A stretch of 64,000 nucleotides of DNA, taken from the NCBI GenBank assembly GCA_963755695.1, contig CAVWLB010000008.1, forward strand, positions 620,001 to 684,000. The letters are read 5' to 3'. Positions 16,984-27,175 of the stretch are shown here, in pieces (the stretch's first letter is position 1; every line of letters starts with the position of its first letter). Source of the DNA: QHWT01 sp963755695. Its GTDB lineage: Bacteria; Acidobacteriota; Vicinamibacteria; Vicinamibacterales; 2-12-FULL-66-21. A program made the translations under genes and the position numbers. The notes beneath the pieces were generated by a model. It was not told the origin of the DNA. It worked only from the letters and a program-made list of their open reading frames with translations, and did not search any database.

Positions 16984-19425
16984 TTACTCCGATTTTAGCG
17001 CGATCACCGGATCCACTCTCGTCGCCCGTAATGCGGGCATGATACTGGCGGCGAGAGCGACCGCAGAGAGAGCGATCGCCACGACGACGAACGTGAGCGG
17101 GTCGCCGGGCGTAACCCCGTGCAGAAGTCCGCGCATCAGTCTCGCCACCGGCAGCGACACCACGAGGCCGATGCCAAGCCCGGTCAGAACGAGGGTCAAC
17201 CCATTGGTCAGAACCATCCGCAGTACGCGACTACGATCGGCGCCGATCGCCACGCGAATTCCAATCTCGCGCGTCCGCCGCGTGACCACGTACGAAAGGA
17301 CGCCGTAGATCCCAACAGCCGACAACGTCAGTGCCAGCAGCGCAAACATCGACAGCAGCGCGCTCGTGAAGCGGGGCGTGGACATGGCCGCGCCAACGAC
17401 TTCGGTCATTGGCCGGACGTCCGCGACCGGCAGATTCGGATCCAGTTGCCGCACGACGTTGCGCACCGACGCAGTCTGTGACGACGGGCTTCCCGACGTG
17501 CGGACAATCACGGACATTGCCCGAATCGGGAATCCCGTCGATCTGTGCCACTGCGTGTGCGGAACGTAGAACTTCTCCTTGACCACATCCGCCACGCCGT
17601 TGTGGTGCACGTCCTTTACGATGCCGACGACGGTCACCCACGGGCGGGACATGTCGGAGCCGATTCGAAACCTGCCGCCCATGGGATCGCGGCCGCTCCA
17701 GTAGCGCCGGGCCATCTCCTCATTGATCAATGCCACGAGCTGCGAGTCGATCGTGTCGGCACGAGTGATGGCGCGCCCTCGCACCAGCTGCTCACCCATG
17801 GCTTCGAGGTACCCGTCGGTCACTATCTGCCAATCGCCTTTGGCGTTGGTTCCAGGCGGTGGCACGTAGCCGTCCACCCCGAGACCGAAGTCGCCAATCG
17901 TCGATCCGAGCGGCAGAGATCGCGCTGCGCCAGCCGACATCACTCCGGGAAGCGCGCGCACGTTCTCCGCCAGTTGCGAGTAGAAGGCCACGACCTGCTC
18001 CGGCTTCGGGTAGGTCGATTCAGGAAGCGATACCCGCATCGTGAGCACGCCGGATGGATTGAATCCAAGATCGATCCGCTGCAGCGACCACAAGGTGCGA
18101 AGCATCAGCCCCGCGCCCACCAGCAGGATCACCGCAAGAGCCATTTCGACGACCACCAGCGTATTGCGGAAGCGCTGCCTGGCGCCACCGGTGGTGGCGT
18201 TCATGCCACCTTCCTTCATCGACTCTGTGAGATCGGTGCGGAGCAGCCGGAGCGACGGCGCAAGACTGAACACCACCGTCGTCAACAGGGCGATCGCGAC
18301 GGTGAACAGCAGGACGCGAGTATCGAGCGTGACGCTCGCGACCCGGGGAATGCTGGCAGGATTCCACCATGCGAGCAGGCGAGCACCGGTCGCCGCCAGC
18401 GCGAGACCCGCAGCGGCGCTGATCCCGGCCAGCACCAGACTCTCGGTCAACAACTGGCGGAGCACGCGACGGCGGCCGGCCCCGAGCGCCGAACGCACCG
18501 CGATTTCGCGATGTCGCGCTTCCGCCCGGGCGAGCAGCAGGTTCGCCACGTTGGCGCAGGCAATCAGCAACAGGAATCCAACCGCGCCAAACAGCAGCCA
18601 GATGGCGCGGCGCACACCACCCACAACCTCGTCGCGGAGGGTGAGCACGACCGTGTCGAATTGCATCTGACGCGGATACAGTCCTTCGGCGGTCATCGCC
18701 TGCGCGATGCGGTGCATCTCGTCGCGCGCCTGGGAGACCGTTGCGCCAGGCTTCAATCGCGCCGCGGCATAGAAGCCATGATTGCCGTGATCCGTGGTCG
18801 CGCTGTTCCACTGCTGCGGCATCCACAAGACGGTCGGACTCGGGTTCTGAAAGTCGGTGGGCAAAACGAAATCCCGCGGCATGATCCCGATGACCTGGAA
18901 GGGTTCGCCGTTGATCTGAATCGCACGTCCGATAATTCCGGGATCTCCGGCATATCGGCGTTGCCAGAGTCCATGTCCAAGAACCACGAGACGTGGACCA
19001 TTCGGCACATCTTCGGCGGCAGTGAAGGTGCGGCCGTACTGCGGCGCGACGCCCAGCGCCGAGAAGAGGTTCGCCGTCACGTTACCGGCCGGTACACGTT
19101 CGGGATCACCCTCGCCGGTGAGGTTGACCTGTGTGTCGTCCCAGGCGGCAACCTCGGCCAGGGTCGATGCACGGCGGCGGTAGTCGTTGACCTCGCCGTC
19201 CGACACCCACGTCTTGTCGAAGGCCGTCCATCGGCTCCAGATCATGATTGCGCGGTCGGGATCGCTCCACGGCAGCGGCCGCAGCAGCACGGCGTTGACG
19301 ACGCTGAAAATGGCAGCATTCGCGCCGACTCCGAGCGCGAGCGTAATCACCGCCACCGCCGCAAAACCAGGATTGCGCAGCAGCGTCCGCGTCCCGAATT
19401 TCAAATCCTGAAGGAACGTCTCCAT
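16984..19425 (-). CDS. ADOP-type MacB/FtsX-like ABC permease, complete
   Basis: The product has 813 residues, typical of ADOP proteins: an N-terminal helix (NPGFAAVAVITLALGVGANA), a MacB periplasmic core to about residue 250, an FtsX domain (ARAEARHREIAVRSALGAGR), a second periplasmic core and a C-terminal FtsX domain (VTRRTREIGIRVAIGADRS). The start at 19425 has GAGAGG upstream. No ATPase gene is adjacent, which is common for this group. It probably works in mechanotransmission-type export or lipoprotein handling in the inner membrane; the substrate is unknown. The MFS gene follows directly. Confidence 0.92.
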   Translation of the reverse strand: METFLQDLKFGTRTLLRNPGFAAVAVITLALGVGANAAIFSVVNAVLLRPLPWSDPDRAIMIWSRWTAFDKTWVSDGEVNDYRRRASTLAEVAAWDDTQVNLTGEGDPERVPAGNVTANLFSALGVAPQYGRTFTAAEDVPNGPRLVVLGHGLWQRRYAGDPGIIGRAIQINGEPFQVIGIMPRDFVLPTDFQNPSPTVLWMPQQWNSATTDHGNHGFYAAARLKPGATVSQARDEMHRIAQAMTAEGLYPRQMQFDTVVLTLRDEVVGGVRRAIWLLFGAVGFLLLIACANVANLLLARAEARHREIAVRSALGAGRRRVLRQLLTESLVLAGISAAAGLALAATGARLLAWWNPASIPRVASVTLDTRVLLFTVAIALLTTVVFSLAPSLRLLRTDLTESMKEGGMNATTGGARQRFRNTLVVVEMALAVILLVGAGLMLRTLWSLQRIDLGFNPSGVLTMRVSLPESTYPKPEQVVAFYSQLAENVRALPGVMSAGAARSLPLGSTIGDFGLGVDGYVPPPGTNAKGDWQIVTDGYLEAMGEQLVRGRAITRADTIDSQLVALINEEMARRYWSGRDPMGGRFRIGSDMSRPWVTVVGIVKDVHHNGVADVVKEKFYVPHTQWHRSTGFPIRAMSVIVRTSGSPSSQTASVRNVVRQLDPNLPVADVRPMTEVVGAAMSTPRFTSALLSMFALLALTLSAVGIYGVLSYVVTRRTREIGIRVAIGADRSRVLRMVLTNGLTLVLTGLGIGLVVSLPVARLMRGLLHGVTPGDPLTFVVVAIALSAVALAASIMPALRATRVDPVIALKSE

Positions 19426-19513
19426 GGCCGCCTCTCCATGACTGGCTTAGACGGGTTCGCCCGGGCGATCGTTGGATTGCCCGCGGTTCGTGGCCGCGGG
19501 AGATTCTCTACGC

Positions 19514-19519
19514 TAAAAT
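19514..19519 (+). promoter_or_regulatory. TAAAAT -10-like box 6 nt before the 19526 start
   Basis: TAAAAT ends 6 nt before the ATG at 19526, fitting the leaderless TANNNT pattern. No ribosome binding site is visible in the gap. Confidence 0.42.
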
Positions 19520-19525
19520 CGCTTC

Positions 19526-20041
19526 ATGGAACAGGATTTGTCTCAGTTCCGCCCATCGAAGCTGTGGCGGCGCATGCCCCTCGAGCAGCGGATCGAGGCC
19601 GCCACGATTTTCTGGGCCGACGAGCAGTCGGCCGACCAGCAACTCGAGGCCGTGGGGTCAATTGCGACACATATGAAGTTTCGTCCCCGCAGCGTGCTGT
19701 CGCTCGCGGACGATCGCAAGGCGCGGTATCTCGCGGGCCTGCCGAACGTGCCCGACTCGGTCGCCGCACGGGCGCTCGTGAACTACCATCTCGCGCGCCA
19801 GCGGCCCATGATGGGCGACTTTCTCGACCGCCTCGGCGTTCCGCACGACCACGGGTTGATCGCCGAGGAAACGATCCCGAAGCCGGGTCCCGAGAAACTC
19901 AGACAGGCCGTCGGCGATCTCGCCACCAAATATCCTGCGCCGGACGTGGCCCTCTACCTCTCGACACTCGTGTCTCAAGATCCTGAAACGTGGGAAGGGC
20001 TGGTCGATCTTCCGGAGACGCAGCCGGTCCCCTCTGCCTGA
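19526..20041 (+). CDS. Conserved hypothetical protein, about 171 residues
   Basis: A soluble protein with no signal peptide or membrane segment. It opens with FRPSKLWRRMPLEQRIEAATIFWADE and contains KFRPRSVLSLADDRKARYLA and HLARQRPMMGDFLDRLGVPHDHGLI. I do not recognise a named domain; it is mostly helical. It stands alone between the divergent ADOP operon and the convergent amine oxidase gene. The codon pattern resembles the neighbours and the frame is intact, so it is probably a real gene. Confidence 0.75.
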   Translation: MEQDLSQFRPSKLWRRMPLEQRIEAATIFWADEQSADQQLEAVGSIATHMKFRPRSVLSLADDRKARYLAGLPNVPDSVAARALVNYHLARQRPMMGDFLDRLGVPHDHGLIAEETIPKPGPEKLRQAVGDLATKYPAPDVALYLSTLVSQDPETWEGLVDLPETQPVPSA

Positions 20042-20112
20042 AGGCCGGAACCCACCAAGGTGGTGGCGCACGGAGTCTGGGGATGGTGCCAGGCGTCGTG
20101 GACGTCAACCCT

Positions 20113-21444
20113 TCAGGTGGATGCCGACAACGTCGCAATCTCCGCGGCAGCGCGCCTTCCGGATTCAATGGCGCCATTCATGTAGCCTTGCCACTTGATG
20201 CTGGTGTGCTCCCCGGCAAAAACAATCCGGCCGGCCGGACGCGCCAGCCATGCGCGCCACAACGGATCGAAGCCAGGATCGAAGTACGCATAGCCGCCAC
20301 GGACCCACGGGTCGTGGTCCCAGGCAATCGTCCGTGCCGTGAGAACCCTCGAAGGGCGGCCCAGCCACTCGATTTGTTTCACGACTCCGGCAATCCCGTC
20401 CCGATCGACGACCTCCTGCAACGCTTTCGACGCCTGTCCTCCAGCCAGGAAACTGAGTATCCCGGCGCGCCCCCTTTGCTGTTCGTTGCCATCCCAGATG
20501 GCGCCGGCCGGAAGATCGGTTCCAAATGCGAGAGGGCGACCGCGCACTTTCCAGAAACGACGATCGAATTGCAGCAGCAAACGGGTCGCGCATCCGTAGC
20601 GAAGACGCCCGACTGCTTCGCGCTGCGCATCCGGCAGCGACGGTTCGAAGACGACGTCACGCGCAGTTGACGCGGGCAGCGCGCACACGACGAAGCTCGC
20701 GCGCAGTTCGGAAGTTCTGTCGCCAGTACCAACGGTCACAATCACATCGCTGTCGCGCCGCGTGACGCGCAGAACGATCGTATTCAGCAGCAGCTTGCCG
20801 CGGAGTTGCTTTGCCGCGCGCGTCGCCAGGCGATCGTTGCCTCCGGGAATCCGGAGGGTGGGACCCTGGCCTGGCGTTCCACCGGTGGCGAACTGCTCGA
20901 CGAGCGGCAGCAGCGAGAGCTCCTCCGGATCCGCGAGGAAGAAGCCGCGAAAGGCGCGAACCGCGGCGCGGAGGTTCGACGGGGCCTCAACTGCATCGAG
21001 CCAGTCGGCGACCGATCGTCGTGCGAGGCTCGCGGCGACGCCGCTATCCCATCGTCCTTCCGCGAGCTTGAAGTCCTGGATTTCGCGGTGCAGCCGCTTG
21101 CCGAGCGTGGCAAAAGCTCCCGGACGCCGGTGCAGCCGGGGCACGCCGCGTGCGTCCGGGCCGTAATAGCCGAAACCGGCGCGCAGAATGCGCACCGGCT
21201 TGAGGCCGAGCTCATGCGCGAGACTCTTGACCTGCTCCTGGTCGCCTTCGATCAGGTCCGCGCCTGCTTCGGCGTGCTGCCGCTCGGCAAAGCCGTCGCG
21301 AAGCGTCCACACGCGTCCGCCAACGCGGTCGCGCGCTTCGACGACGGTTACGGAGGCGCCGCGCTCTTCAAGTGCACGCGCAGCTGACAGTCCGGCGAGC
21401 CCGGCTCCCGCCACGACGATCGGCATCCCGGAAAGGTGCTTCAT
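20113..21444 (-). CDS. Flavin-containing amine oxidase family protein
   Basis: The product has about 443 residues from the ATG at 21444; the frame is open to 21519 but the family normally begins just before the dinucleotide fold. The FAD-binding motif is VVAGAGLAGLSAARALE followed by VVEARDRVGGRVW. The C-terminal block GRIVFAGEHTSIKWQGYMNGAIESG is diagnostic of flavin monoamine oxidases. It oxidises an amine or related substrate with FAD; the specificity is unknown. No signal peptide is evident. It is convergent with the conserved hypothetical. Confidence 0.9.
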   Translation of the reverse strand: MKHLSGMPIVVAGAGLAGLSAARALEERGASVTVVEARDRVGGRVWTLRDGFAERQHAEAGADLIEGDQEQVKSLAHELGLKPVRILRAGFGYYGPDARGVPRLHRRPGAFATLGKRLHREIQDFKLAEGRWDSGVAASLARRSVADWLDAVEAPSNLRAAVRAFRGFFLADPEELSLLPLVEQFATGGTPGQGPTLRIPGGNDRLATRAAKQLRGKLLLNTIVLRVTRRDSDVIVTVGTGDRTSELRASFVVCALPASTARDVVFEPSLPDAQREAVGRLRYGCATRLLLQFDRRFWKVRGRPLAFGTDLPAGAIWDGNEQQRGRAGILSFLAGGQASKALQEVVDRDGIAGVVKQIEWLGRPSRVLTARTIAWDHDPWVRGGYAYFDPGFDPLWRAWLARPAGRIVFAGEHTSIKWQGYMNGAIESGRRAAAEIATLSAST

Positions 21445-21574
21445 TCGTGCCTGCTCGATTCCATCTGTGTGGGTGATCCGTGTGCTCACGGCTGATTGAA
21501 GGATATACGGGCGCACCATAAGATGGAGGGCATGGGATCACGCGGGTCGCCTGGAAATTCCTCCCTGCGCTTCC

Positions 21575-22467
21575 GTGTCCTTCTTTCGTCACTCTATGCC
21601 GAGAGTGCTGCTCGGGCTGGTATCGCTTGGTTTACTGATCGTCCAGTCCGCTGTTGAGCCCCTGGGACTGCGCGAACGGGTGCTGGCGCTCGTCCAGGCG
21701 AGCGGCGCTGAAGTGGCCGTCGCCTTTCGCACCGTCGACGGCCGCCAGGAATTACTGATCGATCCCGACAAGACGTTTCATGCGGCCAGCACCATGAAGG
21801 TGCCGGTCATGATCGAGCTGTTCCGGCAGGCGGAAGCCGGCACGCTGTCGCTCGACGAACCGCTCCGCATACGAAACGAATTCCACAGCATCGTCGACGC
21901 CAGTGTCTACCAGCTGGACGTGAGCGACGATTCGGATAGTGAGGTGTACCAGGCCGTCGGGAAAACGCTGACGCTGCGGCAGCTCTCGGAAGCGATGATC
22001 ACCGTGAGCAGCAACTTCGCGGCGAACCTGTTGATCGAACGCCTCGGCGTCGAGAACATCCGCCGGACGGTCACGAAGCTCGGTGCGGACGGCATGCAGG
22101 TGCTACGCGGTGTCGAGGACGACAAGGCCTTCCAGAAGGGCCTGAACAACACGACCACCGCGCGCGGCCTTCGGTGCTTCTCGACAAGCTGGCCAAGGGA
22201 CCGGTCGTCAGCGCCACGGCCGACGACGAGATGATTGCCATGCTCTCGCGTCAGAAGTTCAACGATGCCATCCCGGCGGGTGTCCCCGAGGGAACGCGCG
22301 TCGCACACAAGACCGGCAACATCACCAAGATCCACCACGACGCCGCTATCGTGTTCGGACCACGCCCGTATGTGATCGTCGTGCTCGTACGCGGAGTGCA
22401 GGAACAGAAGGACAGCGCCGCGCTGATCGCGGCAATCTCCCGCGAGATCTGGAGCGCCGCTGAGTGA
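21575..22467 (+). pseudogene. Class A beta-lactamase-like serine hydrolase, one frameshift
   Basis: Two frames join near 22170 to give about 297 residues. The first starts at GTG 21575 (ATG 21596 is an alternative) with a signal-like helix (VLLGLVSLGLLIVQ). Penicillin-binding motifs are complete: STMK (nucleophile Ser at about residue 72), SSN in ITVSSNFAANLL, and HKTGN in the second frame. This resembles the Beta-lactamase2 family, which includes class A enzymes and other serine hydrolases, so resistance cannot be assumed. One missing base near 22170 accounts for the break and is probably a sequence error. The stop overlaps the next GTG as GTGA. Confidence 0.82.
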
Positions 22468-23887
22468 GTGCGTCCGTTCGCGTGCTGATCGGTCTGGTGG
22501 TTGCCGCGCTGGTTGCCGACGCCTGGCTCGCCTACAGGAACATCAATGTGCTGCTGTCGGAGGAACGCAGCATCACCGACAGCTATCTTCGGCTGAACAC
22601 CCTGCAACGCGCGCTGTCCGCGGTCACCGATGCCGAAACCGGCCAGCGCGGGTTCCAGATCACCGGCGATGAGGAGTACCTGGCCCCCTACTACGACGCG
22701 CGCGCGGCGATCGACACGGATCTTCGCGAACTGAAGCGCCTGTGGCCAGACACTGCCGGCGGAGACCTCGATGAGCTCGACCGGCTCGTCGCGATCGAAT
22801 CTCGGCGAGCTCGAGCGCACCATCGCGCTGCGCCGCCAAGGAAAGCCCGCGACAGCCGAGAGCATGGTCCGAAGCGGACACGGCAAGGCACAGATGGACA
22901 CCATCCGCGCCGTCGTGGAGACCCTGCGCGTCGGGTGAGCAGGAACGGCTGGCGAGGGCCACGGTCAGATCGGCGCGGTCTCGCCAGACTGCCTTCATCA
23001 CCGCGGCGTTCGCGACGTCGATTGCCCTGGTTGCGGTCCTGCTATGCCTCTCGCTGCTGCGCCGCGACCTCGAGCGGCGCAGTCGCCTCGCCGACGAGCG
23101 CGCCGAGCTGCTGCGCCGCGAACAAGACGCCCGCAGCCAGGCGGAGACCGCGAACCGGCTGAAGGACGACTTCTTGGCGACCCTTTCACACGAGTTGCGA
23201 AACCCGCTTCATGCAGTCGTCGGCTGGCTGCAGATCATGAGGCAACGCCCCGACGATCGCGCGCTGCACGTTCGGGCGATGGAGACGGTCGAGCGGAATG
23301 CGAGAGCGCTGCAGCGGATGATCGAGGATCTGCTGGATGCCTCGCGGGCCTCGCGGGGAAAGCTCGAGTTGAGCATCGCACCGACCGCGATCGGCACCCT
23401 CGTCACTTCGGTCCTCGAAACGGTCCGCCCAAGTGCCGCCTCGCGCGGCGTGAGTTTGACGGAGCATCTGGTCGCGGCTGACGTCGTCGTCAATGGCGAC
23501 TACGACCGTCTGGCGCAGGTCGTCATCAACCTCGTGACCAACGCGATCAAGTTCACGCCGGAGGGAGGCCGTATCGATGTGTCGCTGACACGAGAAGAAG
23601 ACATGGTCGTCATCGCCGTTGAGGACACCGGCCGAGGTATCAGCCCCGAGGGGCTGCCGCAAGTCTTCGAGGCCTTTCGCCAGACCGGGCCGCAGGTGCC
23701 GGGATGGGAAGGGGGTCTCGGTCTCGGTCTGTCGATCGCCAAACACATCGTCGAACTGCACGGCGGCACGATCACGGCCGTCAGCAGCGGGATCGACAAA
23801 GGCGCCTTGTTCGTCGTCCGACTCCCGTCCGCGCGACTTGGCGCGGCAACCGAGCCGGCCGCAGTCGTGCAGGACGCCCATTCCTGA
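22464..23887 (+). pseudogene. CHASE3 sensor histidine kinase, frameshifted
   Basis: It starts at GTG 22464, overlapping the previous stop. Segments in order: an N-terminal helix (VLIGLVVAALVADAWLAY), a CHASE3 domain (TDAETGQRGFQITGDEEYL), a second helix (FATSIALVAVLLCLSLL), a coiled coil (ERRSRLADERAELLRREQDA), HisKA with LATLSHELRNPLHAV, and an ATPase domain (NLVTNAIKFTPEGG, VEDTGRGISPEG, GGLGLGLSIAKHIVELHGG). Breaks occur near 22800 and 22935; the kinase half from 23174 is intact. No receiver domain or partner regulator lies next to it. It is coupled to the beta-lactamase-like gene, so a cell-wall signal is possible but unproven. Confidence 0.85.
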
Positions 23888-23949
23888 ACATTCCTACCAT
23901 CATCCGAGGCCCGCCGCTTCGAAACGATTTCGAGCTCGAGCCAACGAGA

Positions 23950-23955
23950 TAAGAT
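23950..23955 (+). promoter_or_regulatory. TAAGAT -10-like box 7 nt before the 23963 start
   Basis: TAAGAT ends 7 nt before the ATG at 23963. The same hexamer precedes two other genes here (44391 and 52948) at 6 and 9 nt from the start. Confidence 0.42.
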
Positions 23956-23962
23956 TTTGCGC

Positions 23963-25021
23963 ATGCATCGACGAGCGTTTCTGCAGACGATTGGTTTCGC
24001 TTCACTGGCGGCCCCGCTCGGCGTGCCACTGTCATCCGCGGCACCCTCGGTTGTGAAGCCGAAGCGGCTCGCGCCGGCGACACCGTCGCGCTCGTGAGCC
24101 CGGCGAGCGCGACGTTTCAGTCGATCGACGTGCAGATCGCGAGGGAGTCGCTCGAGGCGCTCGGGTTCAAGGTGCAGCCTCGGCGAGCACCTGCTGGAGC
24201 GGCACGGGTATCTGGCGCGGAGAGGACAAGGCGCGCGCCGACGGACATCAACGCGCTCTTTGCCGACAAGTCGGTCGCGGCGATTCACCCGATCCGCGGC
24301 GGCTGGGGCAGCAGCCGCGCTGCTGCCCTATCTCGACTTCGACGTGATCCGGCGCAATCCAAAGGTGCTGCTCGGCTACAGCGACATCACCGCGCTGCTG
24401 CTCGCGATTCACGCGAAGACCGGCCTGGTGACGTTTCACGGGCCGATCGGGATGGGGCGATGGGATCCGTTTTCGCTGGACTACTACAAGCGCGTGCTGT
24501 TCAACGGCGAGCACGCTGACCTATCAGAACAAGCAGTGATCTCTCGGCGATCGCAACGCGCTGACGCAGGTCGAGTTCCGGACGCAGACGATCACGCCCG
24601 GCAAGGCGCGCGGGCGACTGCTCGGCGGCAACCTGACCGTGCTGACGGCGATCCTCGGCTCGCCGTACCTGCCCGACTGGGACGACGCGATCCTGTTCTG
24701 CGAGGACGTGCACGAGGATCTCGTACCGCGATCGATCGCATGCTGACGCAGCTGAAGCTGGCGGGCGTGCTCGGAACGATCAAGGGATTCGTGTTCGGCA
24801 GCTGCTCCGAGTGCGGGCCCGGCGACGGCAACTACGGCGCGCTGACGCTCGAGGAGATCTTCAACGATCACATCAAGCCGCTCGGCGTGCCGGCCTGGCA
24901 GGGGGCGATGATCGGCCACGCAGCAGCCGCAGTGGACGCTGCCGGAAGGGGCTGCAGGTGGAGATCGACGCCGACGGCGGGCACGATCCGCTGCTCGAAG
25001 CCGCCGTCAGTCGAGCGCTAG
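23963..25021 (+). pseudogene. LD-carboxypeptidase, peptidase family S66, frameshifted
   Basis: The N-terminus (MHRRAFLQTIGFASLAAPLG) is an export signal with a possible twin-arginine pair. Joined frames give GDTVALVSPASATF, then IHPIRGGWGSSR, LLGYSDITALLLA with the nucleophile Ser, TFHGPIGMG, and the C-terminal GTIKGFVFGSCSECGPG. These are the landmarks of the S66 LD-carboxypeptidase/MccF family, which trims L,D-peptide bonds in peptidoglycan fragments or related peptides. At least five indels interrupt it, near 24090, 24190, 24310, 24530 and 24725. It overlaps the convergent HEAT-cyclophilin gene at the 3' end. Confidence 0.82.
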
Positions 25022-27104
25022 CGGCAGGCAGCGCGCGACGGTGATCCGACCGCATGACGTCCCCTTCCTCGATGGCGTCGACGACCGGCATGTCCGGTCG
25101 GCAAACACCGTCGCAAGACCGTGTAGTCGTCGTCCAGCCGCGGGTTGTCGACGAGGTTGACGAAGAACTGCGCGTCGCCGGTGTTGCGGCCGCGCGTCGA
25201 AGCCCGACCGTCCCCGCCGGTTGGCAGGCGCCGATTTCGTCGCGCATGAACTCGCGGTGGCCGGCAGTACTCGTTCGCGCCGGGGCTTCCGCCCTGGACG
25301 ACGAAGTTCGGCACGACGCGATGGAAGGTGAGCCCGTCGTAGTAGTGGTCGTCGGCGCGAGCTTCAAGAAATGCTCGACGGTCACCGGCGGCAGCGCCAG
25401 GCCTCATCCCCATGCGGAACGAACTGCCGATTTTCGAGCTCGACCTGCACGCATTGCTGCAGCTTGGCGGCCGTTTCTGACTCGCCGCGAGCGGCCACGG
25501 GCTCCGGCAGCGACTGCTTGCCGGTCCACCGTGGATCAGATGCCGCCGCCTTCGCGCCACCCGCGGGTCGAAATCGTTGAGCAGCGGCTTTAGTCAGGGC
25601 AGCGTCCGGCGCGCCGTGCATTTCGATGGCGTCCAGCAGCGCCAGCCTGGCGTCGCGAGAGGTTTCCTTTCCCTCTCGGGTCACTCGAAGAAGAGCGTCC
25701 GACAGCGGCCGGAGCAACCGGGGCGCGGTCGGCAGGTCCGTCGAGTAACAGTGCGGCAGTGCGAAGCAGTTGATAGTCAGGTCGACTGAGGGCTGCGATG
25801 AGTGCCGGCTCGGCCTCATTCGAGCCAAGCTTTTGCAGCGGACCAAGCGTCGCCTCGCGCACGTTGTCGTCGCGGTCGCCGGCCAGCGCCTCGAGCGAGG
25901 CGGTGTCGCGCATTGCTGCTGCCGCCCTCGCGGCATACATGCGCACCTGCCAGACTCGGATGAGAGCGGAATTGCTGCATCGGCGGCCGCCGCCTGCCCG
26001 GGCGACCGTTTGGCCACCGCCACGAGCGCGTGCGCGGCGCGATGCCACGGTCCATTCGCCGCCGGCGTTTTTGCATCGGCAATCAAACGATCGCTGATCG
26101 TCCGGTCGTCCTTGCACATGTCGCCGGCCGCATCGATGGCTGCGAGCGCAACGTGCAGCGATGGATCTCCCAGGGCAGCGAGCAACGGCCCGCAGCCCAT
26201 CGCCGGGATCAGCCCGCGAACGTAAACGCGAAGCGACTCGTACCGGACCAGCACAGACGGATCCGCGAGGCCGCGTTTGACCGCAGCGCGGCGGACCTCG
26301 TGCGGCGGCGCGCACGTTGGGCCCTCCGAGGTCGGCCATCGCGACCCGCCTCACCTGCTCGTCATCGTCCCGCAAGGCTGCATCGAGCGAAGCGTTGGAG
26401 GTGGCGCGCGCGGCCTTGAGCGCCATGAGTGCGTAGAGCCGCACCACGGGGGTGTCGTTGTGACTTGGTTTGATCACGATCGAGGTGAGCGCAGCCGTGG
26501 TGGCTGGCTCGAACGCGACCAGCTTCGAGTTCACGCGCGAGAGAGATTCGAGACTGCGCGCGGCGGCGATCCGAGTCTCCAGCAAACGGAGATCGGCTGT
26601 CGTATGGTTGAGAAGATGCGTCAGGATTCGCTCCGCCCGGGAGACATCCTGCGGATCGACGTAGCGCAACCGGCCCAACGGTACGATGGCCTTGCTTCTC
26701 GTGACGTCCACGTTGTCGGCCAGGCGGCGGAAACGTTCCGCGACGTGCGCGATCAGTTCCGGATCCCGCTGCGAATCGAAGAGATGGAGGGTCTGAGCGA
26801 TCGCCTCCGCGGCGATCGGATCCGAGAGCGGGTCCACAATCGTCTTTGGAAGCAGCTCGAGCAGTCTCGGTATCAGTTCAACTTCTTCGAGGCGGCCCAA
26901 CGCGCGAATGGCGTAGGTGGAGGTTTTGGGATCGGGCGATGCGGCAAGCGGGAGCAGAAGGTCCGGTCCTCCCCATTGGCGCTCGGCGTTCAGGACCGCA
27001 GCGGGTACACCCGAGTCGTCCCTTCCGGCCGGGTCCTCGCGCTGCCGCCCGATCGTCTGCTGCGCCAGCAGCAACGCCGTGCACACGATCAGCGCGGCCC
27101 TCAC
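25007..27104 (-). pseudogene. HEAT-repeat and cyclophilin fusion protein, frameshifted
   Basis: It starts at GTG 27104 with a signal peptide (MRAALIVCTALLLAQQTIG). About 500 residues of HEAT-type helical repeats follow (IRALGRLEEVELIPRLLELL, LRDDDEQVRRVAMADLGG). The C-terminus is a cyclophilin domain with DDHYYDGLTFHRVVPNFVVQ and QGGSPGANEY. The end is placed at 25007 because the frame reading ITVARCLPLALD restores a normal PPIase C-terminus. Exported PPIase activity on a helical scaffold suggests a periplasmic folding or assembly factor. Breaks occur near 26270, 25970, 25560 and several places in the PPIase domain. It lies 71 nt downstream of the M49 gene. Confidence 0.8.
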
Positions 27105-27175
27105 GTTTGTTCACCCAGGCCGGGTCGTCAGACTCGGCCTGCTTGTGGACTTCGGCCCGGGCATCATCAACGGGT

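Noticed and set aside
17545..19986. 813-residue plus-strand open frame
   Set aside because: It is the antisense shadow of the ADOP permease, has arginine/histidine-rich composition typical of GC-rich reverse frames, and no family resemblance.
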